Part shown: positions 7,526 to 16,397 of the stretch, piece after piece
Layout: every line of letters begins with the position of its first letter
Numbering within the stretch: the first letter of the stretch is position 1
Assembly (NCBI RefSeq): GCF_008056315.1
Contig: NZ_VRKQ01000010.1
Span: forward strand, 620,001-684,000
Reading direction: 5' to 3'
DNA from: Seonamhaeicola maritimus
GTDB lineage: Bacteria > Bacteroidota > Bacteroidia > Flavobacteriales > Flavobacteriaceae
Length of the DNA stretch: 64,000 bases
Position numbers and translations under genes: made by a program
Notes under the pieces: generated by a model
Database searches by the model: none
What the model saw: the letters and a program-made list of their open reading frames with translations, nothing else
What the model was told of the DNA's origin: nothing

Positions 7526-9010
7526 TTATTCCTTCGGAAACGTAACTTTAAACGTTGTTCCCTTGTCTTTAATAGATTCAAAAGTAATAGTACCATTGTA
7601 AGTGTCTACAATATTTTTAACCATAGCCAAACCTAGCCCCATACCACTGGTTTTAGTTGTAAACTTAGGTTCAAATACTTTGTCTTTATTTTCTTCTGAA
7701 ACACCGGAGCCATTATCCGCAACTGTTAAAACCACATTATCATCTTTAGTTGTAACGTGAATTGCAATTGTTGGCGGTTGATTATCTGGCATTGCCTGAA
7801 TACCATTTTTCACCAAATTAGTTACCACCCTTATTAATTGGGTTCTATCAAATTTAGCTATAATTTCCTCGTAATCTGCCGTGAAAACAATGTAATCTTC
7901 ATTAAAAATATCTAATGCCAATTTCACAATTTTTACCACATTAAGTGTTTCATTTTGTTGCGCCGGCATTTTTGCAAAGTTAGAAAATGCCGATGCTATA
8001 GAGCTCATTGTGTCTATTTGCTGAATTAAAGTTTTAGTGTATTCATCCAACTTTAAATGGATGTTTTCATCTTCCGGATCAAATTTTCTTTGGAAGTTCT
8101 GAACCGTTAATCGCATTGGTGTTAGCGGGTTCTTAATTTCGTGTGCTACCTGTTTTGCCATTTCTCTCCAGGCTTGTTCGCGCTCGCTTCTTGCTAATTG
8201 CACCGCACTTTCTTCAAGTTCGTCAATCATACTATTATACGCGTTTACAAGAATGGAAATTTCATCACTGGTATCATCTATTTCAATCTTTTTATTTCGT
8301 TTTTCCAATCGGGTTGAAATAATTTTATCAGAAATAGTTTTTAAAGATTGCGTCATGAATTTAGACAATAAAAACGCAATAGCTATAGCAGTTAAAAGCA
8401 CCAGCATAAAAGCAAAACCAATACGTTTTAAGAACTCCATTAGCTCCATCTCAAGAAAGTCCCCTTTTTCTAAATATGGTAAATTCAAAATGGCCAATGG
8501 TTTGGACTTTTTATCTAGAAGAAACGTATAAGACGATTGAAACGTTTCTCCATTTTCCTTAAGCTTATGTACGTATCTATGTTCGGCATTGTTTGAAATA
8601 CTACTAAGTTGAACGGTATTATAAATAGTATTTAATATTTCGGCATCTAAACATTGTTCTGCTACATTTTTTAACAATCCTGCTTTTGAAGACAACAGTA
8701 AATTACCTTCTAAATCATAAAGGTTAATTTGCAGCCTATGAATGTTAGCTACATTATAAATTTCGTCTTTAAATATGAGCGGAAGATTCTCTGTTTTGAT
8801 TTCCCAAGTGTTATACCTGCCATTTAAAAAACGCTTAAGATGCGTTTGAATGTTCTTTTCTTTACGCTCTAATCTACTGGAATGGTAATCTGAACTTTGC
8901 TCTTTATACTGGTAAATAGCTACAGCAGAAATAAGTACTGATGCCATAAGCACCAACAATATCATTGCTAAAAAAATACGAGTACGAAAGGAGAGCTTTT
9001 TTAAGTTCAT
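7526..9010 (-). CDS. NtrY-like sensor histidine kinase
   Basis: This 494-residue membrane kinase has TM1 (about 9-33), an extracytoplasmic sensing region, TM2 (about 196-216), a HAMP linker (to about 270), a HisKA domain with phospho-acceptor H290 in AHEIKNPLTPM, and an ATP-binding domain with N (VTNLVKNGIQA), G1 (VADNGSG) and G2 (TSGMGLGLAMVKNIV) boxes. The LTPM extension after HEIKNP is typical of NtrY-type kinases. No response regulator is adjacent, so the partner is encoded elsewhere. The signal is unknown. Confidence 0.93.
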   Translation of the reverse strand: MNLKKLSFRTRIFLAMILLVLMASVLISAVAIYQYKEQSSDYHSSRLERKEKNIQTHLKRFLNGRYNTWEIKTENLPLIFKDEIYNVANIHRLQINLYDLEGNLLLSSKAGLLKNVAEQCLDAEILNTIYNTVQLSSISNNAEHRYVHKLKENGETFQSSYTFLLDKKSKPLAILNLPYLEKGDFLEMELMEFLKRIGFAFMLVLLTAIAIAFLLSKFMTQSLKTISDKIISTRLEKRNKKIEIDDTSDEISILVNAYNSMIDELEESAVQLARSEREQAWREMAKQVAHEIKNPLTPMRLTVQNFQRKFDPEDENIHLKLDEYTKTLIQQIDTMSSIASAFSNFAKMPAQQNETLNVVKIVKLALDIFNEDYIVFTADYEEIIAKFDRTQLIRVVTNLVKNGIQAMPDNQPPTIAIHVTTKDDNVVLTVADNGSGVSEENKDKVFEPKFTTKTSGMGLGLAMVKNIVDTYNGTITFESIKDKGTTFKVTFPKE

Positions 9011-9245
9011 TTGCTATTTAATTCTTACAACCGCAAGAATGATGATTTCAACAGAAGCCTCAAGTGTGAATTTATTGAAGCATCCTTTTTTTAATGCATT
9101 AAATATAGCAATTATCGCACCAAACAGCCTAAGGCCGCTTTAAAAAAAGCAACTACCATTTGTTTTAAGGGTTGGCAATTATTGGAGCTCCTTGAAAAGA
9201 GTGACTTGTGAAAACGCGACTCACTTGAGTACTACCCACATGCTT

Positions 9246-9794
9246 TTAAGCATCAGGGTTTTTCTCTCGAAAATTCTTATACGCCTTAAACCCGAGCATA
9301 ATTAAAATAACTAAAACGACCATGCCAATAATACCCCAGATCCAATTGATACCACTTTTTAAAACCACTAAAAAGATAACTGCAAACAGGATGAATGTAG
9401 CGCCCTCATTCCAAATACGCATGAAACTTGACGTTTTTTTACAAGTATCGTTCTGTAGTTGTATGTAGTATTTGTGAGTTAAGAAGTGATAAATAAACAA
9501 TAGCAAAATAAAACCTAACTTAACCTGCATCCAAGATTGGTATAATAAACTTGGATTTAAAATTAGTAACACAATGGCAAATAAAGTGCATAAAATTGCC
9601 GATGGCCAAGTGATAATGAACCACAAGCGTTTGGACATAATTTTGAGTTGCTTGCCTAAAATATCCTTTTCGGGTGATGGTTTATGGAAAGCTTCTATTT
9701 GATAAACAAAAAGCCTTGGGATATAAAATAAACCGGCAAACCAAGTAATTACAAAAATGAGATGAAAGGCCTTTAGGTAAAAATAGTAGTCCAT
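9246..9794 (-). CDS. hemJ: HemJ-like protoporphyrinogen IX oxidase (CopD family membrane protein)
   Basis: This 182-residue protein has four or five membrane segments and matches HemJ (UPF0093), which oxidises protoporphyrinogen IX to protoporphyrin IX in bacteria lacking HemG and HemY. The hallmark first helix is present: conserved H11 in KAFHLIFVITWFAGLFYIPR. The charged face continues with KLGFILLLFIYHFLTHKYY. It is the last gene of the minus-strand heme operon, 2 bases after the propeller-protein gene and downstream of hemH, exactly the step before ferrochelatase. Public annotations often call it only a CopD family protein; the context makes the HemJ role likely. Confidence 0.85.
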   Translation of the reverse strand: MDYYFYLKAFHLIFVITWFAGLFYIPRLFVYQIEAFHKPSPEKDILGKQLKIMSKRLWFIITWPSAILCTLFAIVLLILNPSLLYQSWMQVKLGFILLLFIYHFLTHKYYIQLQNDTCKKTSSFMRIWNEGATFILFAVIFLVVLKSGINWIWGIIGMVVLVILIMLGFKAYKNFREKNPDA

Positions 9795-9796
9795 GA

Positions 9797-12700
9797 TTAA
9801 TCTTCAATAAATAAATAATTTAAGCTTTTACTGTTAAATGCATTATTAAAAGCCTTTATTTGATTACTTACTAATTCATTAAAAGTCTCTATTTGATTGT
9901 TTATTTGTTTGGTAAGATGATCTTTTACAGCAACATCCTGATTTGTAGGTGCAAAATCACCAAAACGCACCAGTGAATTCAAATGTCCTAGCTTATTAGT
10001 TAAACGAATTGGAAAATTTAAAGGATCTTGAATACTTCTATTTTTAGTTTGATATAGCGCCTCTTCTATTTTTGTGAATTCTTTTTTAAGTTCTTTTGCC
10101 TTATCAACAAGTTCTTTTACAGTTTCATCATTTTTATACTGAGATTCAAATGCACCTAATTGTTTATTAATATTTCTAATTTTTTTTATAGTATTATGAG
10201 CATTATTTATGGTTTTGTTTACATCAACAATAAAATCGAATTGCTTTTTAAGATCTTCCTCACTACCTTCTGCTCTAGGGTCTGCCAATATTCTAAAAGG
10301 TTGTGAGGTGCTTTGTCCATTAACATTTAGCACTACTTTGTAAGTTCCAGGAATGGCCTTTGGCCCATTCAAATTTGTTCCCCACAAAATCATGCCATCA
10401 ACTTTTTCAGCACCTTCATAAGCCATATTCCAAACAAACTGATTGGCTCCTTTTTTTACCTCTAATTTATCTTTCTTTTTGTTTTTGGTACTAAATGTTA
10501 TTATAGAATCTCCTTTAATATCAAAATATGTCAATGAAACAGTGTCTTTCTCTTTGTCAAAGTCTTTGACATTAAAATAGGTGATGACACCATTTGGTAA
10601 ATTGGTACCCGTTACTTTACTGCCTTTATTTGAGCTTCCTCCCATTCTATAAGAATCTTTAGGCTGAAACAAAACATTTCCGCTTAAATCTGAATCATAC
10701 AACTGATGAATTAATGTTAAATCATCCAGCATCCATAAACTTCGTCCTTGTGTTGCAACAATTAAACTATTATCCTTAATGGTTAAATCTGTTATAGGAA
10801 CTACAGGTAAGTTTAACTGAAATGATTTCCAGTTTTTCCCGTCATCAAAAGAAATATACATTCCTGTTTCCGTACCAGCATAAAGAAGCCCCTTATGTTC
10901 TGGATCTTCTCTAAGCACCCTTGTAAAGTGTTCTTGATTTATACCATTAGTAATCTTAGTCCAAGATTTACCATAGTTAGTGGTTTTATATAAATAGGGT
11001 GTAAAATCGCCTGTTTTATATTTGGTTCCAGCTACATAACAAGTTCCTTCATCATATACACTTGGTTCAATACTATTAATCATCATCAATTCAGGCATAC
11101 CTTTTGGGGTTACATTTCCCCATGTATCTCCTCCGTTTTGTGTAATATGAATTAACCCATCATCAGTACCAACCCAAATTAATCCTTCTTTTAAGGCCGA
11201 TTCTTGAGCTGCGAAAATGGTGCAATAGTATTCTACTGCAGTATTATCTTTGGTAATTGGACCTCCTGAAGATTTCAACTTGTCTGGATCATTTGTCGTC
11301 AAATCAGGGCTAATAATTTTCCATGACTGCCCTTCATTTTCAGATACATGAACATGCTGCGAAAATGTATATAATCTATCGGGATTGTGTTCTGAAAATA
11401 TAATAGGAAAATTCCATTGGAATCTATATTTCATACCTTCAGCACCATGACCTAAAGGGTTATCTGGCCATACATTAATGGCTCTTACCGTATTTCTTTT
11501 GTGATTTACCCGTGTTAAAAACCCACCGTAACTACCACCGTAAACTATATCATTATCTTCTGGATCTACAGCTATATGGGCCGATTCTCCTCCTGCCGTT
11601 CTTTCCCAATCAGTTTCATCAATATTTCTTCCATCTGTACGATGTGGAATTCTTATAGTGGTATTGTCTTGTTGGGCAACATAAATTCTATAAGGAAAAT
11701 GATTATCTGTAGTCACACGATAAAACTGTGATGTGGGTTGATTATAATATGTACTCCATGTTTCACCTCCATCATAAGTTACTTGTGCTCCTCCGTCATC
11801 ACCAATAATCATTCTACTTGGGTTTTCAGGAGCTATCCATAAATCATGATGATCTCCATGAGGTGCTACGTGCGTGCTAAATGTTTTCCCTCCATTAGTA
11901 CTTTTATGATATCTAACATTTAAAACATAGACTACATCAATATTTTTAGTGTCTGCATAAACTCTAGTATAATACCATGCTCTTTGCCTTAGTTTACGTT
12001 CGCTATTTACCTGTTCCCATGTTTTCCCTCCATCATCACTACGATATAGACCTCCTTTATCCTTATTCTCAACCATAGCCCATACTCTCTGATTGTTTAC
12101 AGGGGAAACTGTAACACCTATAATTCCTAAAATACCTTTTGGAAATCCCTCATTTACAGATACTTCTTCCCATGTATTTCCGCTATCAGTACTTTTCCAA
12201 AGCGCTGAACCTTCACCACCTGAACTTAAACTATAGGGCGTTCTTTTAACTCTCCATGTAGATGCATACAAAATACGTGGGTTGGTTGGGTCCATGATTA
12301 AATCAACAACCCCTGCGTGCTCATTTGAAAACAAAATTTTATTCCAGGTATTACCCCCATCAATTGATTTATAAACACCTCTGTCTTGAGTTGGTTTATA
12401 AATATTACCTAGAACCCCCGCGTATACAATATCAGGATTTGTTGGGTGAATAGCTATTCTTGGCACATGCCTTGAGTTTTTTAAACCAGATGCTTTCCAT
12501 GTTTTACCTGCATCAACGGATTTCCAGATACCATAACCTGAAGACACATTACCCCTAACTGTTTTTTCTCCTCCCCCAACATACATAACATTGGGGTCTG
12601 ATTTGGATACTGAAATAGCACCAATACTTCCTCCAAAAAACCCGTCAGAGATGTTTTCCCATTCACGTCCACCATTGGTGGTTTTCCAAATACCTCCACC

Positions 12701-12892
12701 AGTTGCTCCAAAATAATATAGGTTTGGCTTATTGGGCACTCCAGTTACGGCAGCACTTCTGCCTCCTCTAAAAGGGCCCAATAATCTATATTCTAAAGAA
12801 GAGTAAGCTTCTTCGTTGAAATTTTGAGCATACATTTGAAACGTCTCTCCTATAAATAGAAAAAACAATAAAGTAATAATAGAAAATCGCAT
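9797..12892 (-). CDS. large exported BNR/sortilin-like beta-propeller protein
   Basis: This protein of about 1031 residues carries many Asp-box (BNR) repeats of the type SxDGGxTW, spread over roughly residues 50-700, as in VPS10/sortilin-like and glycosyl-hydrolase propellers. I placed the start at the ATG at 12890-12892, giving the signal peptide RFSIITLLFFLFIGETF before MYAQ; an upstream ATG at 12943 would bury it. The C-terminal ~250 residues form an Ig-like region followed by a helical coiled stretch. No sialidase active site is recognisable and its function is unknown. It sits between hemH and hemJ (2 bases to hemJ), apparently co-transcribed with heme genes. Confidence 0.85.
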   Translation of the reverse strand: MRFSIITLLFFLFIGETFQMYAQNFNEEAYSSLEYRLLGPFRGGRSAAVTGVPNKPNLYYFGATGGGIWKTTNGGREWENISDGFFGGSIGAISVSKSDPNVMYVGGGEKTVRGNVSSGYGIWKSVDAGKTWKASGLKNSRHVPRIAIHPTNPDIVYAGVLGNIYKPTQDRGVYKSIDGGNTWNKILFSNEHAGVVDLIMDPTNPRILYASTWRVKRTPYSLSSGGEGSALWKSTDSGNTWEEVSVNEGFPKGILGIIGVTVSPVNNQRVWAMVENKDKGGLYRSDDGGKTWEQVNSERKLRQRAWYYTRVYADTKNIDVVYVLNVRYHKSTNGGKTFSTHVAPHGDHHDLWIAPENPSRMIIGDDGGAQVTYDGGETWSTYYNQPTSQFYRVTTDNHFPYRIYVAQQDNTTIRIPHRTDGRNIDETDWERTAGGESAHIAVDPEDNDIVYGGSYGGFLTRVNHKRNTVRAINVWPDNPLGHGAEGMKYRFQWNFPIIFSEHNPDRLYTFSQHVHVSENEGQSWKIISPDLTTNDPDKLKSSGGPITKDNTAVEYYCTIFAAQESALKEGLIWVGTDDGLIHITQNGGDTWGNVTPKGMPELMMINSIEPSVYDEGTCYVAGTKYKTGDFTPYLYKTTNYGKSWTKITNGINQEHFTRVLREDPEHKGLLYAGTETGMYISFDDGKNWKSFQLNLPVVPITDLTIKDNSLIVATQGRSLWMLDDLTLIHQLYDSDLSGNVLFQPKDSYRMGGSSNKGSKVTGTNLPNGVITYFNVKDFDKEKDTVSLTYFDIKGDSIITFSTKNKKKDKLEVKKGANQFVWNMAYEGAEKVDGMILWGTNLNGPKAIPGTYKVVLNVNGQSTSQPFRILADPRAEGSEEDLKKQFDFIVDVNKTINNAHNTIKKIRNINKQLGAFESQYKNDETVKELVDKAKELKKEFTKIEEALYQTKNRSIQDPLNFPIRLTNKLGHLNSLVRFGDFAPTNQDVAVKDHLTKQINNQIETFNELVSNQIKAFNNAFNSKSLNYLFIED

Positions 12893-12968
12893 ATTGGAAT
12901 TTGGCTTGGTTATAGAACAATAAAAATAAGGATTAAAATTCACAGTTGAAACTCCTTATGTTTCATGT

Positions 12969-13988
12969 TTATTTTTTATGCCATTGTGTAATCCAATTAG
13001 ATAATAAATTCACAAAATCATCATCATCATTTAAGCATGGAATAGTTGTAAAATCATTGCCTCCCATTTCATGGAATATTTCTTGACCTTCCATTGCAAT
13101 TTCTTCCAAGGTCTCTAAACAATCACTAACAAATGCAGGAGTTACAATAGCCATATTTTTTACACCTTCTTTACCTAAACGTTCAATGGTTCTGTCTGTA
13201 TATGGCTGTAACCATGGGTCGAATCCTAAACGCGATTGAAAAGAAGTTGAATAGGTTCCTTCTCCAAGCTGTAGTTTTTCGGCAACCAATCTAGTAACTT
13301 CCAGACATTGATGTCTGTAACAAAACTCGTGCGCTTTACTAGGTGTTGCACAACAACTTCTATCAATTTTGCAATGAGATTTTGTAATATCACTTTTACG
13401 GATATGTCGCTCAGGTACTCCATGATATGAAAACAATAAATGCTCCTGATTCTTTCCCTCTAAATGAAGTTTGATAGAATTTGAAAGTACTTCAATATAA
13501 TCTGCTTTATTATAAAATGCTGGAACAGATTCTAATTTTAAATTGGGAAAGTGCATATCACGTAACTCCTCAGCCTTAACCAAAATGGTTTCGGTAGTTG
13601 CCATTGCAAACTGTGGATATAGAGGAAACAATAATACTTCCTCAACACCTTTATCTACTAATTCTTGCAAGCCCTTTTCAATGGTCATGCTACCATAGCG
13701 CATTGCCAAGCCTACAGGAATATCTACTTGCTTTTGAATTTTATTTTGAAGTCGTTCAGAAATAACAATTAAAGGAGAGCCTTCCTCCCACCAAATCTTC
13801 TTGTAAGCTGCAGCCGATGCCTTAGGTCTAGTTTTTAAAATAATACCCCTTACCAGTAAAGCTCTGGCTGCGTAAGGAATATCTATAACACGTTCATCCA
13901 TTAAGAACTCACCTAAATACTTTTTTACGTCTTTAGGTTCTGGGCTATCTGGTGAGCCTAAGTTTACAAGTAAAACACCTCTTTTCAT
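12969..13988 (-). CDS. hemH: ferrochelatase
   Basis: This enzyme inserts Fe2+ into protoporphyrin IX, the last step of protoheme synthesis. The family signatures are MKRGVLLVNLGSPDSPEP at the start, the catalytic histidine H189 in FSYHGVPERH, and TSFQSRLGFDPWLQPYTD. I chose the ATG at 13986-13988, since an upstream ATG at 14006 adds only MLQISC. Between the histidine block and the FQSR block is a cysteine-rich insert (C206, C212, C213, C223, C228) absent from the E. coli enzyme; it may bind metal. It is first in the operon hemH-propeller-hemJ, 62 bases after the AraC regulator on the same strand. Confidence 0.95.
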   Translation of the reverse strand: MKRGVLLVNLGSPDSPEPKDVKKYLGEFLMDERVIDIPYAARALLVRGIILKTRPKASAAAYKKIWWEEGSPLIVISERLQNKIQKQVDIPVGLAMRYGSMTIEKGLQELVDKGVEEVLLFPLYPQFAMATTETILVKAEELRDMHFPNLKLESVPAFYNKADYIEVLSNSIKLHLEGKNQEHLLFSYHGVPERHIRKSDITKSHCKIDRSCCATPSKAHEFCYRHQCLEVTRLVAEKLQLGEGTYSTSFQSRLGFDPWLQPYTDRTIERLGKEGVKNMAIVTPAFVSDCLETLEEIAMEGQEIFHEMGGNDFTTIPCLNDDDDFVNLLSNWITQWHKK

Positions 13989-14050
13989 ACATGATATTTG
14001 AAGCACAAAAATACAATTGATTTTTAATTTTAGCTTTTAAAACTAATATA

Positions 14051-14947
14051 TTAACTCAAAGACATAATATATTTTTTGGGAGTAGTACCGTATTTCTTTT
14101 TAAAGGCTGCAATAAAATGACTTGATGTACTGTAACCAACTTTATGGCCCACTTCGTTAACATTATCTTCGCCCGCTTCTAAAAGTTTTCTGGCAACTTC
14201 CATTTTATAATCGAATAAAAAACTAAAAACTGAATCACCATAAATTTGCTTAAAGCCTTCTTTAAGTTTCTTTAAGCTTAAACCTATTTCATCAGCTAAT
14301 TCTTGTAAACTTGGTGGTTCAGCCATTCGCGCCACAATAATATCTTTGGCATTTTTAATTTTAATCACATTAGCTTCATCAACTAAAAACGGACATTGTT
14401 CAATATCAGCATCTTCACTTCTATTAAAATACAAACTCAACAATTCATAGGTTTTTCCTTTAAAATAAATATCTTTTATAGAACTATTTAAATTGTAATT
14501 AATTAACTGATTCAACACAATAGCCATGGAAGGCGAAATCACACCGTCTTTATAATATTTTTTATCCTTATTTTCATCATTTAAAAATGAAATATGGTCA
14601 GCCTCTGAAGAAAACAAACCATGAAATTTTTGAATAGATATTAATATTGATACAATCCAAGAATTAGGTTCTACCTGAAGGTTTATTGGTAATTCTCGCT
14701 GTGGGTTGTATAGTAATAACGAGTTTTCTTCATGAATATCTAGAGCATATCGCCCTTGGTTGAATATAAATTTAGTATCTCCTTTTACACAAAAATGAAA
14801 TTGAATGTAAGAGCTATCTATATCTTTAGCAGCACTTTGTGCGATATTTTCATCATTTTTAAAAGTTAAAACCCAAACTCCTTCATCCACCTTAATCTCT
14901 TCAAAAGTACTTTGAGCGACATTTTTTGCGTTAATTTCTTTATTCAT
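14051..14947 (-). CDS. AraC family transcriptional regulator next to the heme genes
   Basis: This 298-residue regulator has an N-terminal sensing domain without clear relatives and a C-terminal AraC-type double helix-turn-helix (PPSLQELADEIGLSLKKLKEGFK, then NEVGHKVGYSTSSHFIAAFKKKYG). It is transcribed away from hemA and toward hemH, and the 190-base divergent region holds a 9-bp inverted repeat. By position it is a good candidate for the regulator of the heme island, but that is inference; no ligand is known. Confidence 0.9.
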   Translation of the reverse strand: MNKEINAKNVAQSTFEEIKVDEGVWVLTFKNDENIAQSAAKDIDSSYIQFHFCVKGDTKFIFNQGRYALDIHEENSLLLYNPQRELPINLQVEPNSWIVSILISIQKFHGLFSSEADHISFLNDENKDKKYYKDGVISPSMAIVLNQLINYNLNSSIKDIYFKGKTYELLSLYFNRSEDADIEQCPFLVDEANVIKIKNAKDIIVARMAEPPSLQELADEIGLSLKKLKEGFKQIYGDSVFSFLFDYKMEVARKLLEAGEDNVNEVGHKVGYSTSSHFIAAFKKKYGTTPKKYIMSLS

Positions 14948-15007
14948 TTACAATGTTATTTAGATTCATTCTACATTGCAGCACACAAAACTGCTGAATT
15001 CCCTGCT

Positions 15008-15031
15008 AAAATATGACATTTATCATATTTT
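15008..15031. promoter_or_regulatory. perfect dyad in the araC/hemA divergent region, candidate operator
   Basis: The arms AAAATATGA and TCATATTTT are exact inverted repeats around a 6-base centre (CATTTA). The inner TATGA-N6-TCATA has the geometry of Crp/Fnr-family sites. It lies 77 bases upstream of the hemA -7 element and 60 bases upstream of the araC start codon. Confidence 0.5.
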
Positions 15032-15107
15032 TTTACAAATCTTCTCGAAAAAACCTGAAACGACACTAAAAGTTCTTTGAGCGTTATTTTTTTTTGAGTG
15101 ATGCTTC

Positions 15108-15115
15108 TATTTTTG
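15108..15115 (+). promoter_or_regulatory. promoter -7 element of hemA
   Basis: TATTTTTG matches TAnnTTTG. It predicts transcription from about 15121 and a short leader of about 17 bases before the hemA ATG at 15138. The -33 region is weak. Confidence 0.5.
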
Positions 15116-15137
15116 TTCCGTATTATCAGGTATAAGC

Positions 15138-16397
15138 ATGCACAAGTATAACATTTCTAGAAGTAAAAACTTTTATGCCATTGGTTTAAGTTACAAAAAA
15201 GCCGATGCCGAAATACGTGGTCATTTTAGTTTGGGTGATGATGCAAAAAAGGCATTATTAGAACAGGCCAAAGAGAACCATATTGAAAGTTTAGTAGTAA
15301 CATCTACTTGTAACAGAACCGAAATTTATGGTTTTGCAGAACACCCTTTTCAACTTATTAAATTACTTTGTGATAATACTAATGGTACAGTTGATCAGTT
15401 TCAAAAGGTGGCTTATGTTCATAAGAATAAAGGTGCTATCAATCATATGTTTAGAGTAGGTTCAGGTTTAGATAGCCAGATATTAGGTGATTTCGAAATT
15501 ATCAGTCAGCTAAAATCTAGCGCTATTTTATCTAAAAAGAATGATTTACTCAATCCTTTTATAGAGCGTTTAGTCAATGCCGTTATTCAAGCAAGTAAAC
15601 GTATAAAAACTGAAACGGAAATATCGTCTGGTGCAACATCAGTTTCTTTTGCTTCTGTACAATATATCTTAAGAACCATAAAAGATGTTTCTAACAAAAA
15701 TATTTTGTTGTTTGGAACAGGTAAAATAGGTAGAAATACATGTGAAAACTTGGTGAAACATACCAAGAATGATCACATTACTCTAATCAATAGAACAAAA
15801 GACAAAGCAGAGAAAATAGCAGGTAAATTCAATTTAGTAGTAAAAGATTATGCGAATTTACAAGAAGAAATTAGTCATTCAGATATTCTTATCGTTGCTA
15901 CTGGTGCACACCGCCCTACTATTGACAAACATATTATTCAGTCTAAAAAACCATTGTTGATTTTAGACTTATCTATTCCTAAAAATGTTGATGAAAATGT
16001 AAAAGAATTAGACAATGTTTGTTTGGTTCACCTAGATTATTTATCTCAAATTACAGATGAGACTTTAGAAAAACGCAAAGAGCATATTCCGCATGCCGAA
16101 GCTATTATTCAAGAAGTTAACGATGAATTCAATAGTTGGTTAGAAACTAGAAAATTTGCTCCTACTATAAAAGCACTAAAACATAAACTTGCCGATTTTG
16201 CAACCGCAGAATTAGATACCCAACGTAAAAAATTATCAGACTTTAATGAACAGCAAGCAGAATTAATTAGTAAAAATATTGTTCAGAAAATTACCAATCA
16301 TTTCGCGCATCATTTAAAAGACGATAATAGTTCTACAGACGACAGTCTAGAACTGATAAAAAAAGTATTTCAGCTAGAAGAATCCCAAAATGTCTAA
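15138..16397 (+). CDS. hemA: glutamyl-tRNA reductase
   Basis: HemA reduces glutamyl-tRNA(Glu) to glutamate-1-semialdehyde, the committed step of the C5 pathway. The catalytic cysteine C58 lies in TSTCNRTEIYGF, followed by GLDSQILGDFEI, the Rossmann NADPH-binding motif LLFGTGKIGRNTCENL, and the C-terminal dimerisation helices. At 419 residues it is full length. It heads the plus-strand heme operon and overlaps hemC by 8 bases. The next enzyme of the pathway, HemL, is not encoded in this window. Confidence 0.96.
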   Translation: MHKYNISRSKNFYAIGLSYKKADAEIRGHFSLGDDAKKALLEQAKENHIESLVVTSTCNRTEIYGFAEHPFQLIKLLCDNTNGTVDQFQKVAYVHKNKGAINHMFRVGSGLDSQILGDFEIISQLKSSAILSKKNDLLNPFIERLVNAVIQASKRIKTETEISSGATSVSFASVQYILRTIKDVSNKNILLFGTGKIGRNTCENLVKHTKNDHITLINRTKDKAEKIAGKFNLVVKDYANLQEEISHSDILIVATGAHRPTIDKHIIQSKKPLLILDLSIPKNVDENVKELDNVCLVHLDYLSQITDETLEKRKEHIPHAEAIIQEVNDEFNSWLETRKFAPTIKALKHKLADFATAELDTQRKKLSDFNEQQAELISKNIVQKITNHFAHHLKDDNSSTDDSLELIKKVFQLEESQNV

